Shown piece by piece: positions 1 to 11,177 of a stretch of DNA of 64,000 nucleotides. Where the stretch lies: assembly GCA_964036045.1 (NCBI GenBank), contig OZ038385.1, positions 41,980,884 to 42,044,883 on the forward strand, read 5' to 3'. The notes below the pieces were generated by a model. The model had not been told where the DNA came from. It saw nothing but the letters and a program-made list of their open reading frames with translations, and searched no databases. A program made the position numbers and the translations under genes. Within the stretch, counting starts at the first letter, position 1, and every line of letters begins with the position of its first letter. This stretch comes from Eutreptiella sp. 'Long Island Sound 2002'. Lineage: Eukaryota; Euglenozoa; Euglenophyceae; Eutreptiales; Eutreptiaceae.

Positions 1-1696
1 ACCTCTTTCGAGTGGACCTACGTGCTTCCCTATACACGAATCAACTTTCCTTTTCTCTTGCCCCCCATTTGTCTTAAAGATATGGGCAAAACAAAGTTGA
101 TTCGTGAGGCCACTTGTGAAGGTCATATCTCGTGCCGCTTGCGAGTATTGACGATAAGGAAACGTGGGATGTATTCACAATACTCCCGACGTAATTTAGG
201 AAGCATTATATGCCTTGCGTTTCCACACGTGCGCGCTAGTGTAATGGATCATGGTCAAGAGGGTAGAGTTTGCGTTATAACTCTTTGGCCATGACATTGC
301 GTGCGTTAAAATAACTTTCGAGTGTAGCGCGCAAGTGTTGGTGTTGCATAGGAACTCTCCTTGAGTTCCTATGAGCGATTGACACAAAGTTATGCCCTTG
401 GAGGGGCATGACATATCGTGGTGGGAGCTACCTTTTTAGGCAATATGGAGTATGTGCCTTGTGTTGTGTTGCGTGCCCATTTGGCGGGTCCATTACTCCA
501 AGCCAAGCCCGCCAATGGACCTCATATTGTGCAAGCCCCTTCTCCATACTCCCTACGGTCAATTGCAAGCCTAACCTTCGTGAGGGGAAGCTTGTGTGGT
601 GATCCCAAAGCGATGCGTTGGGAGCAAGGTGTGTGTTTTACAATTTTCCATATTTTCATGTGCCCACTTGGGAAGTAGCGCTCGTAACCTTTCGAGGCGC
701 CCCAAGTGGAGCACATATGTGGGATCGAAGGTCAATGGTGTCAAGTCATTGTGTTTAGAAGGATTAGTTGATTGCACGATCCAAGCCAAAGATATTATAA
801 TATAATTGTGCGCCTTTCAAGGCACTTTGGTTTGTCTTTGTGCCAATTTTGCCGTTTTTGGCCCGTCATGATGTCAAGTGGCGACCTTGTATCTCAACGT
901 TGCGCTCAATTGACATCATGACCCAAGTATGTTATGGGGGTACATACTTCGGTGCCCAACATATCTTGGACCCGGCGAAAAACTCCTCTTGGGCTTGGCG
1001 TACCGTGGCTGCCATGTTGGCGATTTGGGACTATCCCAAATCATGGGCTCACTTGGCGACCCTGCCATTTCCAATACCGGAGGAGTTGGGCGACGCCCAA
1101 AAGATATGTTGGACACATATGACCTGATACCAATCCTATGGCACACTCCGGTCCGAGGCGGGCATGTGCCTCATTTGCCCCAACCATGAGTGTGCGCATT
1201 TTTGGCCATTTTGAGCAATTTTCCACTTTTGCTGCCCGCCGTGCACTATGTTCTAACCCTCGTGCACGCCGGACGCATGGACCAATGGACCATATATGAC
1301 ATGGGTGTTATGGGTAATGGTCCCCATGGTCCACACACCACGTGGGCGAAGCGGAGCCGCCTTCGTTAAGGCGCTAGGCCAAATTGAGTATGGGCAATTT
1401 TGCCATTTTTGCATTTGTGGACCCAATTGGGATCGTCACCACGCCAAGCAGCATGGAGATCTTTGAGAGCCAAGGGCATGGGAGTCTCCGTTGGACTCCC
1501 AGTGGATCGCGTATGGAATGGCGGATCCGATCTCCAAGCCGGCGTGGAGATATACTATTGGGAGCACACCGAATTTTGGCTCATTTCAAGCAGCCAAAAT
1601 GACCCAATTTTGGGACCCCAATTTCCCCCTTCCGTGTGGTCAATTGGCGGCCCCAATTCTCTAAGCCCATAGGGAGCCTGGACCTAAATTCAAGTT
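1..1696 (+). repeat. 5' LTR of the large retrotransposon (left part missing)
   Basis: Matches 17556-19251 base for base at a constant offset of 17555, with differences seen at 211, 510, 937, 980, 1526 and 1679. If the 3' LTR starts at 17027, about 529 bases of this LTR lie left of the window. The match stops after position 1696, where the copies diverge. The repeat is full of short perfect inverted repeats (for example 35-48/93-106, 348-357/363-372, 866-877/910-921, 1022-1030/1034-1042, 1479-1486/1494-1501). Open frames here are short and not credible as genes. Confidence 0.93.
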
Positions 1697-2965
1697 GTAC
1701 ACTCAGATATAAGTCCTAGGTCCCGCCTCCTACCCTGTGAGCCATTGGCCTTACCTTGGCCGAGCGAGCCACGCGTGGGAATGACGCCAATTTTGGTGAT
1801 TTTGGCATCATGACCCCACTTGACTCATCCGTGTTGCCCTGATGCCGGGACCTCAGAGGGAACCAGGTTGGGTGAGGGCTCCAGAGAGTTTGTACTCGAA
1901 GGGCACAGGGTCAGTTGCCTCGTCCCTACCTCTGGCGGGTCCGGACGAGGGGTCAATTATGGGGATTTTTGAGTTAGTTTCAGCTTGGGCTGAAACAGCC
2001 CATTTTCAGCTACCAACTCCTGGGTGATAATGGCGGGGCCATATCTCTGGCTCAGAGGGAAGTTGGGACCTGCCGTTAAGGGAGCATAGGGAGCCACTGT
2101 CGGTTGGCCTTGGAGCTCATTGGTTCCCAGGAACTGGCCGGTGGCTGTGCGGGACACCTCTCCCATTGGCAGGGTTTCAGGGTCCGGACTGAGCAGGGCA
2201 TGGGTTGTGTTTGAGCCCCCGCCCCTACCAGCCACTGAGAGGGTCGGACCTGGGATTGGGATATGAGTTGGGACTGAGTGTCTATTGTCCCTTGATGCCC
2301 TTACCCCAGTCCAGTCTTAACCCCATGTGTACATATCCTGATGTGTTGCTGTACATACTTTCGTTCCCTCTTTGCAGAGTGGCAAGGATTCTGAAACGCT
2401 TTGTCACATGACACAGGCGTATTGATGCCCTTGTGAGCGTAGTGCCTTGCCTGCCTGCTCACCTGTGCGTGTCACCGCAGCGTCCCGTGGCCGGCCCCCG
2501 ACGGGAACGCGTCAAAAGCGTTTCACCGCCGCGGGGTTACCCAACCCTCGCGTGCCACTCGGGGCCACCAACCCCGAGCAGCGCGTCGCAGCAGCGCGGC
2601 GCAGCTCGCAGCTCGCAGCGCAGCGCAGCGTCTCGCAGCGCAGCGCAGCGGCTCGCAGCGCCACTCAGCGACAGCGCCGAGTTCGTCACGGAGCCCGCAG
2701 CGCCGTCCAGAGCACCGCCCTGACCGCGCAGCAGCCGTGAAAGAGGTGCACAGACCAGGACTCCTGCATCAGCCCCATCGGCCGACCCGGAGTCCCATCG
2801 GCCGACCAGCAAGGCCGCGTCAACCACCTCCACAACCACCGGCTGACCAGCACCAGCCGCACTTCCAATCCAGTGCTGCAGCACCCTCCTCAACAACCAC
2901 AACCAGTTCGTTGAGTTGAACGAGTGCACATCAAGGACTTCAAGACCATCTACGCCCCCGCTGCC
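1697..2965 (+). other. 5' untranslated leader of the retrotransposon
   Basis: Lies between the end of the 5' LTR and the probable gag start at 2966. The tRNA primer-binding site should begin at or just after 1697, but I could not match it to a familiar tRNA 3' end. No coding region is supported. The composition shifts from mixed to strongly GC-rich after about 2430, where the coding part approaches. Confidence 0.7.
2586..2669 (+). repeat. Short GCAGCGCA-type tandem repeat in the leader
   Basis: A run of overlapping CAGCGCAGCG and CTCGCAGCG units repeated several times inside the leader. It is low-complexity and GC-rich, with all frames open, and explains some spurious reading frames in this part. 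Confidence 0.7.
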
Positions 2966-5440
2966 ATGGTGAATTGGCAGGAAGCGGGCAGGACGTGGCC
3001 GCGGCCCCACCCCCATGCAGCACGCCTGCTGCGTGGGTTGGTTTGGGACCAGCATTACCGCCACAGCCACCCCCAGTGCGAAGGCGGCATGCCCAGGAGC
3101 TTCGAGCTCCGCACGGACATCGCCCCCGACCGCCTGCAGGCCGTGGAGGACTGGCTGCGGGCGGAAGGGTACGAGTACCGCCACCAGCAGAGGCGCTGGA
3201 GGACGTGGACCCGGCCGGACAGGCCCGGCGAAGGCCTGCGTCCCGACGGGATTGAGGAGGACGAGGAGCCCAACGTGTACCCGTCGGGCGCCTCGATCAA
3301 CGTCTCCTTGTGGGACGTGATCGAGAAGAACTTCCCGGAACCGGGGAGCGAGCGCAGGCTGCAGGGCAGCAGCAGCGCGTCTCCGGGGAAGGAGAAGCGG
3401 TCCGCCGGGGACAAGAAGAGGGACCGGAGGTGGCGGGAGTACCAGGAGTCCCTGGCCGCCGAAGCCGCCCAAGGCGCCAAGGGCGGAACCCCAGCCCCCA
3501 GTCCCCAACGGGCCAATGGTGGTCACCACCCCGGCTCCACCACCCTTGGCGACTACATCCAAGTCGCCAAGCAGACCCAGGCCAAGCCCCGTCCGCTGCT
3601 CCTGAGGGCCCGGCAGGCCCCAGCAGGCCCCAGCAGCGACGTGGAGTCGGCCCACCGCGGGAGGATGCCGGCCGACCAGGCCAGCTCCAGCAGCAGCGTC
3701 GCTCCCGAAAGGGACGTGGCGCGCGCCTGTGAGCGCGCCTGTGGGGTGCCCTGCAACCGTCGGGTTGCCCGGCAACGGGCCAGGCAGTACAGCGCTGCCG
3801 TGGAGAGCGCCGCCGGCATCGCCCAGGAGGAGGCTGCGGAGTGGGCGCATGGCATGGCCATCCACACCCAGTCCATGGCGGCCATTGCGGCCGGACTCAC
3901 GGCCGTAGCCGCCCATGGGGCAGCAACTGCCCAGGTCAACGGTGAGTTGGCGGCAGCCGACGAGGAAGCCCGCCTGACGCAGGAGGCCATTGCCTGCAAG
4001 GAGGCCGAGGTGAAGGCGCTGGAAGAGGCGCTTGCCCAAGAGAGGGCAAAGAAGGAGGCGGAGGAAAGGGCCCACGCCGAAGCGACGGCTAAGGCCCAGG
4101 AGGACGCCGCCAAGAAGGAAGCCATCGAGGCCGCGCGACGGAAGGTCGCTGAGGGGAAGGCCAAGACGGAGGCGGAGCTGGCGGCGTTGGAGGCGCAGAA
4201 GGCGCAGCTGCAGCAGGCCCGGGAAGCCGAGGCGGCTCGTGCTCGGGAAGAAGCCGAAGCGCGAGCTGCTGCAGCCACCGCCGCCGCCATGGAGGAGGCA
4301 GAGGCCAAACTCCGCCGCGATACTCCCCCGGGAGGATCACGAGTGGAGACCCTTCGAAAGCTTTTCGAAGGGGACGCCTCCTCCAGGATGAAGCTGGATG
4401 AGGCGGACACGGGCAGCAGTGGGAGCAGTGGCACCACCGCCCATCGACCGAGGAAGGGCAAGGGGAAGACCCCCGAGAGGCCGCGGAGGCCAACGGGTGG
4501 ACACCCCCACGACAGTGACCCCTTCTTCACCGCCAGTGACGGGGATGAACGAGGCCGTCGACATCGCCAAGTGGTGGCTTGGACGGGCGGAGGCGGCGGA
4601 GACGTCCCCATGGAACCGGAAGGTGAGGATGAGGATCCCCCTCCTCCCTACCGGAGCTCCGAGTCCTCCGTGACCGAGACGCCCAGGTGGGGCGACATGG
4701 ACGAGGATGACGACATGGAGTTCGGCATCACGAGGAAGCGCCCATCCTCGGACCCACCGAGGCGACCCGGCGGAGACCCACCGGGACCCCCTGGCGGAGG
4801 ACCTTCTGGACCCCCTGGAGGACACCCACCAAGTGGACCCCCTGGAGGCGGACCACCGGGCGGGGGAGGACCCCCTGGACCGGGCGGACCCGGCGGAGGC
4901 CCTCCTGGAGGACCCCCTGGGGACCCCGACGACCCACCAGGGAACGGAGACCCGGATACCACCTGGCGGTGGATTGTCTACCTCCGCAGGAGAGTCCAGT
5001 TGCTCGAGCTGGAAGTGGACACGGGCAAGAGCGAGATGGCTCGCATCTCCACGGTCGCCGCGCGCGCGCAGAAGGACCTGGACATCACCAGGGCCGAGAC
5101 CAGGTCGCTGACCAACGTCGTCAGCGGCCTGCAGGAGAGGCTGGATGCGCTGGAAGCCCGTGGGAGCGTCGGCAGCGACCACCCACCCCTGGAGTCGGGC
5201 TCGTCGGACGACGGCTGGGGACCCGGACCAGGTCCAGGCAGACCCCACGCCCCCGGCGGATCCCCCAGGAGCCGCCCCAGCGCCAGTGCCCCCTCTCTCA
5301 CCGCCCCCTCTCACCACAGCGCGGGCCGCCGCAACGAGCGCGTGCCGCCCGGCAGTGGCAGTGAGGAATGGCGCGATGAGTGGCTCAGCGCGGACTACCA
5401 CAACCGCCGTGCTCCACCGCGGACGCCTGTACGCCCCTGA
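2966..5440 (+). pseudogene. gag: gag, N-terminal part, ended by a premature TGA
   Basis: Gag is the structural polyprotein that packages retrotransposon RNA in the cytoplasm. The frame is open from before 2924; I take the ATG at 2966 because it sits in a strong context (gccATGg). The product has an N-terminal region, then an Ala/Glu/Lys-rich, probably coiled-coil stretch (roughly residues 300-465), an acidic/basic linker, a PPPPY motif coded at 4637-4651, and a Pro-Gly-rich low-complexity segment (about 4740-4960). The frame stops at TGA 5438-5440, but the same frame continues open for another 600 bases with matching Pro/Ala-rich and charged composition, so this is most likely a CGA-to-TGA (CpG) nonsense mutation. 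This N-terminal extension is unusually long for a gypsy gag. Large minus-strand frames over it are shadows. Confidence 0.75.
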
Positions 5441-7287
5441 CGCCCGGCACCAGCCCCGGTGCCAATCCCCAGGGCTGGAGGACGTTATGGTGGACTCAGG
5501 GATGAGGTCCCCAGAGGAGACGTGGAGTGGGATGTCGGCGAAGGTGAGGACCTGGACCTGGACCTGGAGGAGTTCGACATCAGCCCGCCGCGTGGTGCAC
5601 GACGGGAGGCCGCTGAACGCAGCCGCCGGCGCCGTGATGAGGATGCGTACATGGATGCAGTACGGCGTGAACATTTTGGTTCAGCGTACGTGGAGGAACC
5701 GCGGCGTAGCCACAGGGGTTCCATGGAAGAGATGGACGTGGCAGCCGTGGGAGTCCGTGGGCGAGGCCGATGGGAACCTCGGTCGACCTCGCGGCCGGCG
5801 TTCATGGTCTCTAAGGCCGCGGATGCCGCCGTGTGGGAAGACTTGAAGGACATCAAGCCCCCCATGTACGACAGCAACCCCCTCAACCTCGACCGCTTCT
5901 TGGAGAAGCTGGACGATTGGGGGCTGACCGTCACTGAAGACCTGCCTCCCGCTGATGCGGAGAAGTATGTCTTCAAACGGTTCAGGTACCGCCTGCCGGA
6001 AGTGCTCGGAGAGCTATACTTCATGGCGACCAAGGAGGGGAAAATCAAGACCCTCAAGGAAGCCAAGTGTGGCTCAACGAGCAGGAGCGGGTGGACGCTC
6101 CGCAGGTGGCGGCCAAGCGCTGGAAGTCCATCAAGCTTGAGCATGATAGACGGGAGATCCGCCTACGAGAGTGGCGAGACTTCCGAGGGAAATACACCCT
6201 CTTCCGCCGCAACGTGGAGGATTGGAACGAGGGTGACGAGCAGGCTCGCCTGCTCTCCATGCTGCCGGAAGCATGGATCAAGAGGGTCACCAAGGAGGAA
6301 TCCAAGCGGGCCAAGTCCAACCACACGGTCAAGATGATGCTCCCCAAGGAGTATCATACGAACGTGGTGGCTTGGGCGAAGAAGAACGTGGCCCGGGATG
6401 TCAAACGGCACTCCCTGCGGAACGCTCTTCTCATCACCGTCTCGGGCGATCGCGAGAAGACCGCGATGTGGCGCCTTGACGATTGTGAGTTGAGCGGCCA
6501 GACCATCCGTCTGCAGCCCATCCCGGCGCGGATGAGCTGCGACGAGATCCTGGAGTGGGTTGGTGAGGAAGTACTCAAGGAGTACCGAAACCTCCACCAC
6601 AACCGCGGGTTGAGGCCCGGCGACCGCGACGTCAACTACGTTGGCGAGGGACCTGGCGGGGAAGATGCCATGGACCCAGCGGGAGCCGGCGGCGATGAGA
6701 CTCTCGTCGACGATGACGACGACGATGAGCCCGCCGAAGTGGCCGTGTGTGCCTTCGTGGCCAAGAACCTGAGCGCGGGGAGCAAGCCGGGAAACTGGAA
6801 GCCCCTGCAGCAGGGTTGGAGGAAGCAGGAGAAGAGGGACCCTCGCCGCATTGGCGACCCTCCGCTGTCCTTTGGGGAGTTCATACGAGCTCACCCTCAG
6901 GGCTGTTTCGTGTGTTATGGGAGGAAGCGAGGCTTCAACCATGACCACCGAACATGCCCTGTCCACAAGGCCGACACGGAGGCTTACAAGAAGGCGCACG
7001 GGTCGAAGAAGCGTGCGCCCGCGGGTATCCGGGAAGCCAAAATGGAGGTCGACAAGGACGAGCTGGCCAAGCTGATGTCGTCGGTGGGGACCGAGTTGGC
7101 CAAGGAGATCCAGGAGATCAAGCGGAACTGGGTCCCCAGGTCGGACAACAAGAACAAGGAGAACAACCAGAACAACCAGAACAAGGACAAGGACAAGAAG
7201 CCTACTCGTGGTGAGAGGAGGAAGAAGGGCGTCAACGACGTTGAGGCCGAGGAGAACACCCCCTCTTCCACAACCGACGCCCCCTAG
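5441..7287 (+). pseudogene. gag: gag, capsid and nucleocapsid part with a 2-base frameshift
   Basis: Continues the gag frame after the TGA. A globular capsid-like region (about 5800-6560) is split near 6068: the frame changes where a TG dinucleotide appears duplicated (K then W-L-N-E-Q reads on only in the next frame), so coding moves to the frame that stays open to 7287. Downstream are an acidic run (about 6700-6735) and a zinc-knuckle-like motif C-x2-C-x8-H-x4-C with residues coded at 6904, 6913, 6940 and 6955; the standard knuckle is C-x2-C-x4-H-x4-C, so this one has a longer loop. The tail is Lys/Asn-rich, as expected for RNA binding. It ends at TAG 7285-7287, in the same frame as pol. 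Confidence 0.75.
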
Positions 7288-7290
7288 CGG
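7285..7290 (+). promoter_or_regulatory. Possible gag-pol readthrough stop (UAG CGG)
   Basis: The gag stop TAG is followed by CGG and then by an unbroken open frame into pol in the same register; no stop occurs between 7288 and 10021. A single in-phase stop between gag and pol is the layout used by retroelements that make Gag-Pol by stop-codon readthrough, and stop-CGG is a known readthrough context in some plant viruses. It could also be a simple CAG-to-TAG mutation in a fused gag-pol; one copy cannot decide. Confidence 0.4.
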
Positions 7291-10023
7291 AGCCCCTGCA
7301 GCCAAGGGCCCCAGCTAGGGCGGTCGCAGGATGGTGACGTGGGAAGCGCCGAACCATCCCAGTCGGGAGTCGATAAGCACAAGGGGACTGCCGCGGGCGG
7401 AAGGCCCGGTCCGGCGCCCAGTCGCGGAGGCGGGGTGAGGGCAAGTGAAGGCACGAACCCTTGCACCCGTCCGTCCTTCGCGACCAAGAACGTGTTTGAT
7501 GTACTACAGGATCTATCCGAGAGTATCGGAGGATCACCCGGACCGCAGCTGGATGCTGCAGATGGGCAGCCTGAGCCCATTGTCCACGACCTGCACCAGT
7601 CGCTTGTGGAGCTTCTGGAACGGCCGGAGATCCTGAGTTTGCACGCCGTGCGCCGTGTCGGTCGCGAGCGGCAGTTGCATCTTAAGGTCCGTGCCCTATG
7701 CGGGGAAGTGGAAAAGGTTTTCGACGTGTTGGTCGACACGGGAGCTCAAGTCAGCTTGGTCAAGGCTGGCCTACTTCCACCAGAGTGTCTGACCGACAGT
7801 CGGAGACCTGTCAGGCTGAAGGTGGCGAACGGCCAGTACATGGTGGGAGGCACGAAGGAAGCGGCCATTGGGCTGCAGTTCGTGAACCATCGTGAGCTGA
7901 GCCGCCCAGACCTCGGCAAGGAAATCCTCCTGCACGGTAGCTTCTACGAGGCCGAGATGGACTGGGACATGATCGTCGGGTACGACTTCATGATGGAGAC
8001 GGACTCCGGCGTCCTCCCGGCCCAGGCTTCCATGACCCTGTACCAGGACGACCAACTCTCGTGGCTTTCATCACCTGAGCACCATGTGGAATGCCAATGG
8101 ATCCACCCCGAACGCAATCAGCTCGAAGTGGCCGCGCTGGACACTGAGCCCACTGGGCCAGCAAACCAGGAGTACGGCGTAAGGCCCGAAGTGGCGAACC
8201 GAGTGGTCGCGGACCTGGGAGCTTCGGATCTGGCCCTGGATGCGTTCTCTTCAGGAACCTCCGCCCATCTGCGGGTATGTGAGAAGTACTGGAGCGCCCA
8301 GGACTCCGCGTGGAAGAAGCACTGGGGTCCGCATCAAGGATTGATGTGGATCCATTGCCCCCGCTGGGACATTCCAAGAGCGATAGCGAAGATTCGCAAG
8401 GACCGCTCCAAGGCAGTGCTGGTTGTTCCTATGGGATGCACCGAGGAGGAAAGTACCCGACATTGGGTAGCCTCATTGACCAACATGACCTTAAACAAGG
8501 CCGTCCTACCGGCTGGAGAGAGTGTCTATCAGGACGCTAAGGGACAGCCCATGCCGCCCCAGAGATGGCCAACAGAATTCCACTATGTGGATGGGGGCCT
8601 TGATCAGGCCGACACCACGGACTTCGTGTGTGTCAACCGCATCATAGCAGAGCCATGGCGGCAATGCTTTGCGGTTCCCCCTGTTGACATCGAAGAATCG
8701 GATTCGGAAGACCCCCTCACTGAAGAGGAGTGGGATCTGGTTCAGGGGTATATGGATCAGCCCTTTCACGACTGGGGAAACCAGCGTGAGGGCAAAGGCC
8801 AGGACAAAGCCTGGTGGGAAGTGGACTCAATCGTCTCTGGTTCCTATGACGGGAATACCTTCGTACAGAGGGTGCTGGATCACATGTCCAGCCAAGACGA
8901 GCCGCCTGGCGGTAACCCACCCACCTACGGCGATCTGTTCCGAGGCAAGACCAGAGATGGCCCTTTGGGCCACCTGGGAAGACCACCTGAGCCGAAAGCG
9001 AGCGGAGTAGCTACCCCTCAAGTAAGCTCCGTGGTTCAAGTGCCCGGAAAAGCCAAGGCGGAGTCCGATGACTGCCCCAAGATCCAGGCGTTGAGGGCCA
9101 GGCTGAAGCAGAAGTATGGCGAGACCTTCTTCAGCGGAAAACCTGTGTTCCCCCCACCGGTGCGTGGACCGTATGGCGAGGCCAAGATACGGCTGAAGCA
9201 GGACCCCCGTGTGTACCGGCACCGGGAGTTTGCCCTGAGGGGCGAGAGGAAAGAGGCCATGGAGAAGATCCTCCGTGACTTCATCCAGAGAGGCTGGCTC
9301 GAGCCGTGCCACTCCGAATGGGCCTCTCCGTGCTTCGTCGTCCCCAAGAAGGTTGCCGGTGAGTGGCGGCTCGTGGTCGACTACCGCGGCCTGAACGCCC
9401 AAACGCAGCACGACAGCTATACGCTGCCCCTCATTGAGGACATGCTGCAAAAGCAACACCGGCGGAGGATCTTCACGGTGATTGACCTGAAACATGGTTA
9501 TCATCAGATGCCTCTCGCCGAAGAGTCCCGTGCCTGCACAGCCATGAGCACTCCACTTGGACCTCTCCAGTGGAAGGTGATGCCCATGGGCGTCACCAAC
9601 GGCAATGCGGCTTTTCAGCGGATGCTGGAGAACCTGCTTGAGCCGGTGCGCGACTGTGCGGACCCCTTTGTGGACGACGTGATCATCGCGTCCGGGGACC
9701 CCAGCATGAGCTACGAGGAGCTCCTGGAGGCACACGAGAGGGACGTCACTCGAGTGCTGGACCTTCTGGTTCGGCACAAGCTCACGGGCAGCAGTGACAA
9801 GGCCACCATTGCGGTAAGCGAGGTGGTCTTCGCTGGCCACGTAGTCGGGAACGGGCAGCGAAAGCCCATACCTGGCAAGGTGGCTGCGATTGAGCACTGG
9901 GAAAAGCCCAAGACGGTCTCTGAGCTACGGGCGTATCTGGGGTTCTGCAACTACTACTCGGGGTATATCAAGATGTATGCCGAGTATGCAGCCCCCATGA
10001 CGACCATGCTCAAGGGCAACTGA
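7288..10023 (+). pseudogene. pol: pol 5' half: protease, methyltransferase-like insert, reverse transcriptase
   Basis: The aspartic protease that cuts the polyprotein is shown by DTGA at 7735-7746. Between protease and RT, about 8239-8520 codes a domain with an early D-A-F, then W-I-H-C-P-R-W, I-P, a K-I segment and A-V-L-V-V-P; this layout resembles the Dam-like adenine methyltransferase domain of DIRS retroelements and phages, with the catalytic NPPY-like site replaced. The RT, which copies the element RNA to DNA, follows (about 9350-9960) with LVVDYRGLN, the D of VIDLKHGYHQ, the P-M-G-V-T-N segment and the catalytic box F-V-D-D at 9667-9678 (usually Y-x-D-D). The frame stops at TGA 10021-10023 but continues open in the same frame, so the stop is probably another CGA-to-TGA mutation. 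Confidence 0.88.
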
Positions 10024-11177
10024 GAGGAGACCAAGAAGGGGTCCAAGAAGGCTCTGGTCTGGACACCTGAGTCCGACCGTGCCTTTGAGGGGATGAAGCA
10101 GGCGCTGCTATCCGCAGTGGGTCTGCACCTCGTGGATCCCGACCGAGGGTTCGTCCTGCGCACCGACGCTTCCGACTACGCCATTGGCGCTGTGCTGGAG
10201 CAAATGCTTGACGACGGGAGGCACGTGCCCGTGGCCTTCTGGAGCCGAGTCCTGGCGGAAGGCCAGAGACGGACGTGGACGCCCCGTGAAAAGGAGGCGT
10301 ATGCCATCGTCATGGCTCTCAGGAAATGGGCTGGGTACATAGCCCTCCATCCCGTCACCGTCTGCACCGACCATCAGAGTCTGCAGTCGTGGCACAAGGA
10401 GCACGTGGACACCCCCTCAGGTCCCGCCTCCCGACGGGCAAGATGGCATGAGACCTTGGCCAAGTTCGACCTTACGGTTGTTTATATTCCTGGAAAGGAT
10501 AACACCGTGGCGGACTGTCTCAGTAGGTGGGCCTACCCCGCCAGCAAGGGCATGCAGGACATCTCTGCCCATGGCGATGAGGCTGAGACCGCTGAAGCCA
10601 AGAGGATCATTGAAATGGAGCGCCTGATGGAGGAGGAGGGTGCTAAATGCTTCGTCGTCATGGCCGCGGATGCCCCCCTCGCTTCGAGGGTGAGCAGAAC
10701 GGTCAGTGTACTCGCCCCTGTGGGTGCCGCGGGCGGAAGGCCCGGTCCGGCACCCCCTGTGGGAACTGAGTCCGACAAGCACCTCTTCCCGGAGTCTTGC
10801 CTCCAGGACGACTGGACCGACGATTACGCCAAGTCTGAGGCCTTTGCGGCCGAGTATAGGGCTGTGACCGACCCTGATGACGGGCAGAAGTGGCCAAAGG
10901 GGCTGACTGAGGAAGATGGCAAGCTCTACCGGAATGGTAAGTTGCTAGTACCAGAGTCCCGGGTGCTCGAGCTGTGTGAAGCTTGGCACCACCACATGCT
11001 GCACCCAGGGGTCAAGAAGCAAGCTCTTGACATGCAGCGTCGGTTCGAGATCGACCATATCGTTCTCTACACCGCCATCAAGAAGGTCAGGAAGGGTTGC
11101 TCGGTCTGTCAGGCCTGCAATCCCGATAACCGGAACGTCAAGGGGGAACCCCAATGGACCCCGGTTCCTGACCAGCC
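10024..11177 (+). pseudogene. pol: pol middle: RNase H and N-terminal zinc finger of integrase
   Basis: Same frame as the preceding pol segment, separated from it only by TGA 10021. RNase H, which removes the RNA strand of the hybrid, has its acidic residues at D 10165, E 10294, D 10369 and D 10513, in the usual TDAS, EKEA, TDH and DCLSR contexts. A linker of about 130 codons then leads to the integrase HHCC zinc finger: His coded at 10990 and 11002, and Cys at 11098 and 11107. The coding is cut at 11177 by the nested element; the last codons before the insert lead directly into those at 14521. Confidence 0.88.
11173..11177 (+). repeat. Target-site duplication CAGCC, left copy
   Basis: CAGCC immediately before the TGTAAAGG start of the nested element matches CAGCC at 14516-14520 immediately after its CA end. 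A 5-bp duplication is what LTR-element integrases usually make. Confidence 0.9.

Noticed and set aside
2537-7305. Long minus-strand frames (up to 512 codons) over gag
   Set aside because: Shadows of the GC-rich + strand gag; no protein features and they overlap recognisable Gag coding.
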